64,000 nucleotides of DNA from Caldatribacterium sp964426875 (GTDB taxonomy: Bacteria; Atribacterota; Atribacteria; Atribacterales; Caldatribacteriaceae): assembly GCA_964426875.1 (NCBI GenBank), contig CAYRSB010000001.1:124001-188000 (forward strand). The letters are read 5' to 3'. The notes beneath the pieces are model-generated. The model saw only the letters and a program-made list of their open reading frames with translations, searched no databases and had not been told where the DNA came from. Positions 61,067 to 64,000 of this stretch are shown in pieces; position 1 is the first letter of the stretch, and each line of letters starts with the position of its first letter. A program made the translations under genes and the position numbers.

Positions 61067-61970
61067 ACGGGTCTTTCGCAAAGTCAAAAGTACAGGCCCG
61101 CTTGTTCTGGGTCTTGACCCTCATTTTGATCTTCTCCCTCCCCCTCTCCTGTACCGCTTTTGGGAGTGCGACCCGAGTCTTGAGAATTTAGCAAAAGCGG
61201 TCTGTGTTTTTGGAACGGAAGTCCTTGAGGCTCTGGCAGGAGTAGTAGGTTTTGTGAAGATTCAAATGGCTTTCTATGAAGCCTTGGGAGTTCCAGGTAT
61301 GGAGGCCCTTTTTACCACTATTCTTAAGGCTAAGGAAAGAGGATTTCTCGTTATTTTAGATGGAAAACGGGGCGACATTGCCGCGAGTGCTCTTTTTTAT
61401 GCCCGGGGATATCTTTCAGAACTTGCCGTTGGGGGTAAGATTGTGCCATCCTTTTGGGATGTCGATGCTCTCACCGTGCATCCTTACCTTGGGGAGGATG
61501 GTCTTGTGCCCTTTTTTGAAGAGGCTTCGAAAAAGGGGAAAGGGGTTTTCGTTCTTACCCGAACTTCTAATCCCTCTGCACCCTGTATCCAGGATGAGGG
61601 TAGAGATACAAAGGTTTTTGTGAAGGTGGCGAAGATAGTGGATACTCTAAGGAAGAGATTCTCCGAGCCCTGTGAAGTAAGTTCTTTTGGGATTGTAGTC
61701 GGGGCAACGTATCCTGAGGATGTAAAGCATCTTCGAGAGCTCTTTCCTTGCCTTCTCTTTCTTATTCCTGGGATAGGGGCTCAGGGAGGAAAGATTGAAG
61801 ATGTACGTTGTGCCTTTTTGCCTGGGGGTCGGGGAGCTTTGGTGAATGTTTCGCGGGATATTCTCTTTGCCTATCGTCAGGAAGGACAGGGAAGTGGAGA
61901 AGATTTCGCCCTATGGGCCTTGAGGAAAGCAACTTTCTATCAAGAGACTTTGAAAGATCTTGCCGGTTAA
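61050..61970 (+). CDS. pyrF: Orotidine 5'-phosphate decarboxylase, type 2
   Basis: 306 residues, the longer type 2 form. LVLGLDPHFDLLPP, FVKIQMAFYEALG and VILDGKRGDIAAS (catalytic Lys-Asp network) are diagnostic. It makes UMP, the final step. ATG 61050 has AGGAGA upstream and overlaps pyrC by 17 bases. Confidence 0.94.
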   Translation: MESFAERVFRKVKSTGPLVLGLDPHFDLLPPPLLYRFWECDPSLENLAKAVCVFGTEVLEALAGVVGFVKIQMAFYEALGVPGMEALFTTILKAKERGFLVILDGKRGDIAASALFYARGYLSELAVGGKIVPSFWDVDALTVHPYLGEDGLVPFFEEASKKGKGVFVLTRTSNPSAPCIQDEGRDTKVFVKVAKIVDTLRKRFSEPCEVSSFGIVVGATYPEDVKHLRELFPCLLFLIPGIGAQGGKIEDVRCAFLPGGRGALVNVSRDILFAYRQEGQGSGEDFALWALRKATFYQETLKDLAG

Positions 61971-62731
61971 GCGTTGCTCGGGTCTCCAGCAAGAAGTGGT
62001 TGGGGGAGAGTTTTGTGCTCCTTAAACTTGAGGAACCTTTTGTGGCCTCCTCTGCCCGGCCGGGGCAATTCGTTATGGTCCGACCCTTTGGGGCTCTTTT
62101 TGACCCTCTGTTGCCGCGCCCCTTTGCCGTGATGCAGGTAGATGGGAGGTATTTCTTTCTCCTTTTTGAGATTGTAGGAAGAGGGACCATGCTTCTTTCC
62201 CGCCTTGAGGTGGGAGATGTGGTGAATGTCCTGGGTCCTTTGGGACGGGGATTTTCTCTTGATGCTTCTTTTGCTCTTCTTGTGGCTGGGGGAAGAGGGC
62301 TGGTCCCCCTTGTATTCCTTGCTCACGAATTGGAGAGGAAGAAAACCCCCTTTCTTTTCTTTTTGGGAGTGCGGGGGAAAGGAGATCTTGCTCTTCTTCG
62401 TGTCCTTGAAGGGATTCCTGAAATTTTGTGGGCCTGTGAGGAGAGGACCGGGGGTTTTTGCGGGACTGTCTTGGAGTTAGTGGAGAGGTGGAAGGCAGGA
62501 ACGTCTCTCCAAGAAGTCACAAAGATATATGCCTGTGGACCGGAAGGGATGCTCAGGAAACTTGCTGAGATTTTTCCGGGAAAGGAAGAGGATATCGAGG
62601 TTTCTCTTGAAACGAAGATGGGCTGTGGCTTTGGAGCTTGTCTTGGGTGTGCGGTGCCCAGAAAAGGCGGGGGGTACTGGCATGCGTGTAGCGACGGGCC
62701 AGTCTTTCGGTATGCGGAGGTAATCCTTTGA
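61913..62731 (+). CDS. pyrK: Dihydroorotate dehydrogenase electron-transfer subunit
   Basis: Up to 272 residues. RPGQFVMVRPFGALFDPLLP, RPFAVM and VLGPLGRGFSL match the FAD domain, LLVAGGRGLVPL the NAD(H) site, and CGFGACLGCAVPRKGGGYWHAC binds the [2Fe-2S] cluster. It passes electrons from PyrD to NAD+. The start is uncertain: ATG 61913 overlaps pyrF by 58 bases, and no ATG, GTG or TTG lies closer to the expected N-terminus. Confidence 0.9.
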   Translation: MGLEESNFLSRDFERSCRLSVARVSSKKWLGESFVLLKLEEPFVASSARPGQFVMVRPFGALFDPLLPRPFAVMQVDGRYFFLLFEIVGRGTMLLSRLEVGDVVNVLGPLGRGFSLDASFALLVAGGRGLVPLVFLAHELERKKTPFLFFLGVRGKGDLALLRVLEGIPEILWACEERTGGFCGTVLELVERWKAGTSLQEVTKIYACGPEGMLRKLAEIFPGKEEDIEVSLETKMGCGFGACLGCAVPRKGGGYWHACSDGPVFRYAEVIL

Positions 62732-63633
62732 ACCTTTCCGTTGCCCTTGGGCGGATGGTGCTTGAGAACCCCGTTGTTCTCTCTTCGGGAACCTGTGGGT
62801 ATGGGAGGGAAATAAGTCCCTTTGTCGATCTCAACTGCGTGGGGGCCCTCACCGTCAAGGGGTTGAGCCTTTTCCCTTGGGAAGGCAATTCTCCTCCGAG
62901 ACTTTTTGAGGTTCGAGCAGGGGTTTTGAACTCTATCGGTCTTGAGAATAAAGGCGTGGAGAAATTTCTGAAAGAAGATCTCCCTTTTCTTGAGAGTTTA
63001 AAGACACGGGTTTTTGTAAATATATGGGGCAGGACACAGGATGAATACGTCAAAGTGGCTCAGATACTTGACAAGGTTGATCGTGTCGATGCTCTGGAAG
63101 TCAATGTTTCCTGTCCCAATGTGGAAAAAGGAGGAGTCTTTTTCTCCTCAGACCTCTTGGTACTTCAAAAGCTTTTAGGAAGCATACGATCCGTTACCCG
63201 GAAGTTTCTGATCGTAAAATTAGGGCCTCAGGTAAAGGATTGGGAAACTGCGGTGCGGTACATCGAAGGAGAGGGCGTAGAGGCCATAAGCCTTACCAAT
63301 TCTTTTCCGGCGCTTGTGATTGACGTGGAGCGAATGGGTTTCATTTTTTCTCTCAAATCGGCGGGACTTTCTGGCCCGGCCATAAAACCCGTGGCTTTGA
63401 AGATGGTCTACGATCTCGTGGGGGTGACTCGCCTTCCTGTCATCGGTATGGGGGGAATAATGACTGCTGAAGATGCTCTGGAATTCCTTCTTGTGGGAGC
63501 AAGGGCCATAGGGCTTGGAACCTGCAATCTTGTTTGTCCTTCTTCGGCAGCCACTGTTCTTGAAGGGATAAAAGCTTATCTTCTGCGGAAAAATGTGGAG
63601 AACCTTCAGGAAATAATTGGTAGGGTGAGGTGA
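62728..63633 (+). CDS. pyrD: Dihydroorotate dehydrogenase, catalytic subunit (class 1B)
   Basis: 301 residues. NLSVALGRMVLENPVVLSSG at the start, TVKGLSLFPWEGNSPPRLFE, NVSCPNVEKGG with the active-site cysteine (C129), and PVIGMGGIMTAEDALEFLLV are class 1B signatures. With PyrK it oxidises dihydroorotate using NAD+. TTG start overlapping the pyrK stop (TTGA). Confidence 0.95.
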   Translation: MNLSVALGRMVLENPVVLSSGTCGYGREISPFVDLNCVGALTVKGLSLFPWEGNSPPRLFEVRAGVLNSIGLENKGVEKFLKEDLPFLESLKTRVFVNIWGRTQDEYVKVAQILDKVDRVDALEVNVSCPNVEKGGVFFSSDLLVLQKLLGSIRSVTRKFLIVKLGPQVKDWETAVRYIEGEGVEAISLTNSFPALVIDVERMGFIFSLKSAGLSGPAIKPVALKMVYDLVGVTRLPVIGMGGIMTAEDALEFLLVGARAIGLGTCNLVCPSSAATVLEGIKAYLLRKNVENLQEIIGRVR

Positions 63634-63637
63634 AAAC

Positions 63638-64000
63638 GTGGAAAAGGAAGCTATTTTCGAGCTTTTTCGAAAAGCAGGAGCATTTCTTGAGGGGCACTTC
63701 CTTCTGACCTCAGGACTTCACAGTCCCTATTATGTAGAGAAGTTTAAACTTCTTCAGTATCCCCGTTATGTGGAACAGCTTGCCTCGGCTATTGTTGAGC
63801 ACTTTCAGGGTGAAAGGATTGATCTGGTTGTGGGTCCAGCGGTGGGAGGAATCATTTTGGCCTACGAGGTGGCGCGCTCTTTGGGGGTGCGCATGGCTTT
63901 TACCGAAAGAGAGGAGGGAAAGATGCGGTTCCGACGAGATTTTACCCTCGTGGGAGGAGAAAACGTTCTTATCGTAGAGGATGTGGTCACCACGGGGGCA
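63638..64000 (+). CDS. pyrE: Orotate phosphoribosyltransferase, truncated by the window end
   Basis: 121 residues visible. GAFLEGHFLLTSGLHSPYYV is the PyrE N-terminus, VVGPAVGGIILAYEVAR and FTEREEGKMRFRR follow, and VLIVEDVVTTGA is the PRPP loop, cut at the window edge. It couples orotate to PRPP. GTG at 63638 lies four bases after the pyrD stop codon. Confidence 0.95.
   Translation, partial: MEKEAIFELFRKAGAFLEGHFLLTSGLHSPYYVEKFKLLQYPRYVEQLASAIVEHFQGERIDLVVGPAVGGIILAYEVARSLGVRMAFTEREEGKMRFRRDFTLVGGENVLIVEDVVTTGA

Overview
The window looks like a contig from a thermophile-like anaerobic bacterium. Genes are densely packed, start codons are often GTG or TTG with strong AAGGAGG-type ribosome binding sites, and many stop/start codons overlap (ATGA, GTGA, TTGA). 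It encodes a V-type ATPase, an adenosylcobalamin-dependent ribonucleotide reductase, a three-subunit FGAM synthase and a PyrK/PyrD-type dihydroorotate dehydrogenase. This set would fit Atribacterota (OP9/Caldatribacterium-like) or a related deep lineage. That placement is inference from gene content only. One 100-N scaffold gap and two apparent one-base deletions indicate a draft assembly.

Layout. 1-4.4 kb: SDR (cut by the window edge), DUF72 protein, zinc alcohol dehydrogenase, SorC-type regulator, a decayed Nudix-like gene and a flavodoxin. 4.5-8.9 kb: a large secreted PPC-PPC-PLAT protein, a polytopic membrane protein and a ROK sugar kinase. 8.9-13.6 kb: a divergent copper module, made of an HMA/TauE-SafE/cupredoxin-like fusion (frameshifted here) and a CopA-type ATPase with an unusual duplicated C-terminal tail. 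13.6-18.6 kb: intergenic repeat copies, a gapped M24 peptidase gene, an SDR, a frameshifted small basic protein, tRNA-Leu(CAG), a small hypothetical protein and a Gfo/Idh/MocA oxidoreductase.

18.6-23.8 kb: purS-purQ-purL-purF, then a DUF429 protein and a convergent flavodoxin. 24.7-33.3 kb: a nine-gene V-type ATPase operon whose proteolipid carries the full residue set of Na+-binding c-rings, then a phosphoesterase. 34-38.9 kb: a branched-chain amino acid-type ABC transporter (SBP, two permeases, two ATPases) and a Cys-motif microprotein. 38.9-41.6 kb: larB-larC for nickel-pincer cofactor synthesis with two exported small proteins. 41.6-46.9 kb: cytidylate-kinase-like/nuclease-like fusion, hpt, hisC, HAD phosphatase and nrdJ. 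46.8-48.1 kb: an LpxB-related glycosyltransferase on the opposite strand. 48.1-52.3 kb: thrC-thrB-lysC-asd, the aspartate-to-threonine route.

52.3-56.0 kb: a tightly coupled opposite-strand operon of an ATP-grasp ligase, an opine-type dehydrogenase and a cobalamin-binding mutase-like protein. I do not recognise this combination as a known pathway, and it is the best candidate here for a novel system. 56.3-58.7 kb: SDR, sugar isomerase-like TIM barrel and exported SagB-type oxidoreductase. 58.7-64 kb: pyrB-pyrC-pyrF-pyrK-pyrD-pyrE behind a TTGACA promoter and a leader terminator that resembles an attenuator; pyrE runs off the window.

Two signals cut across regions. Many upstream regions carry an extended -10 element of the form TGnTANNNT. 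At least three intergenic deserts (13.7, 16.1 and 24.5 kb) hold diverged copies of the same sequence.
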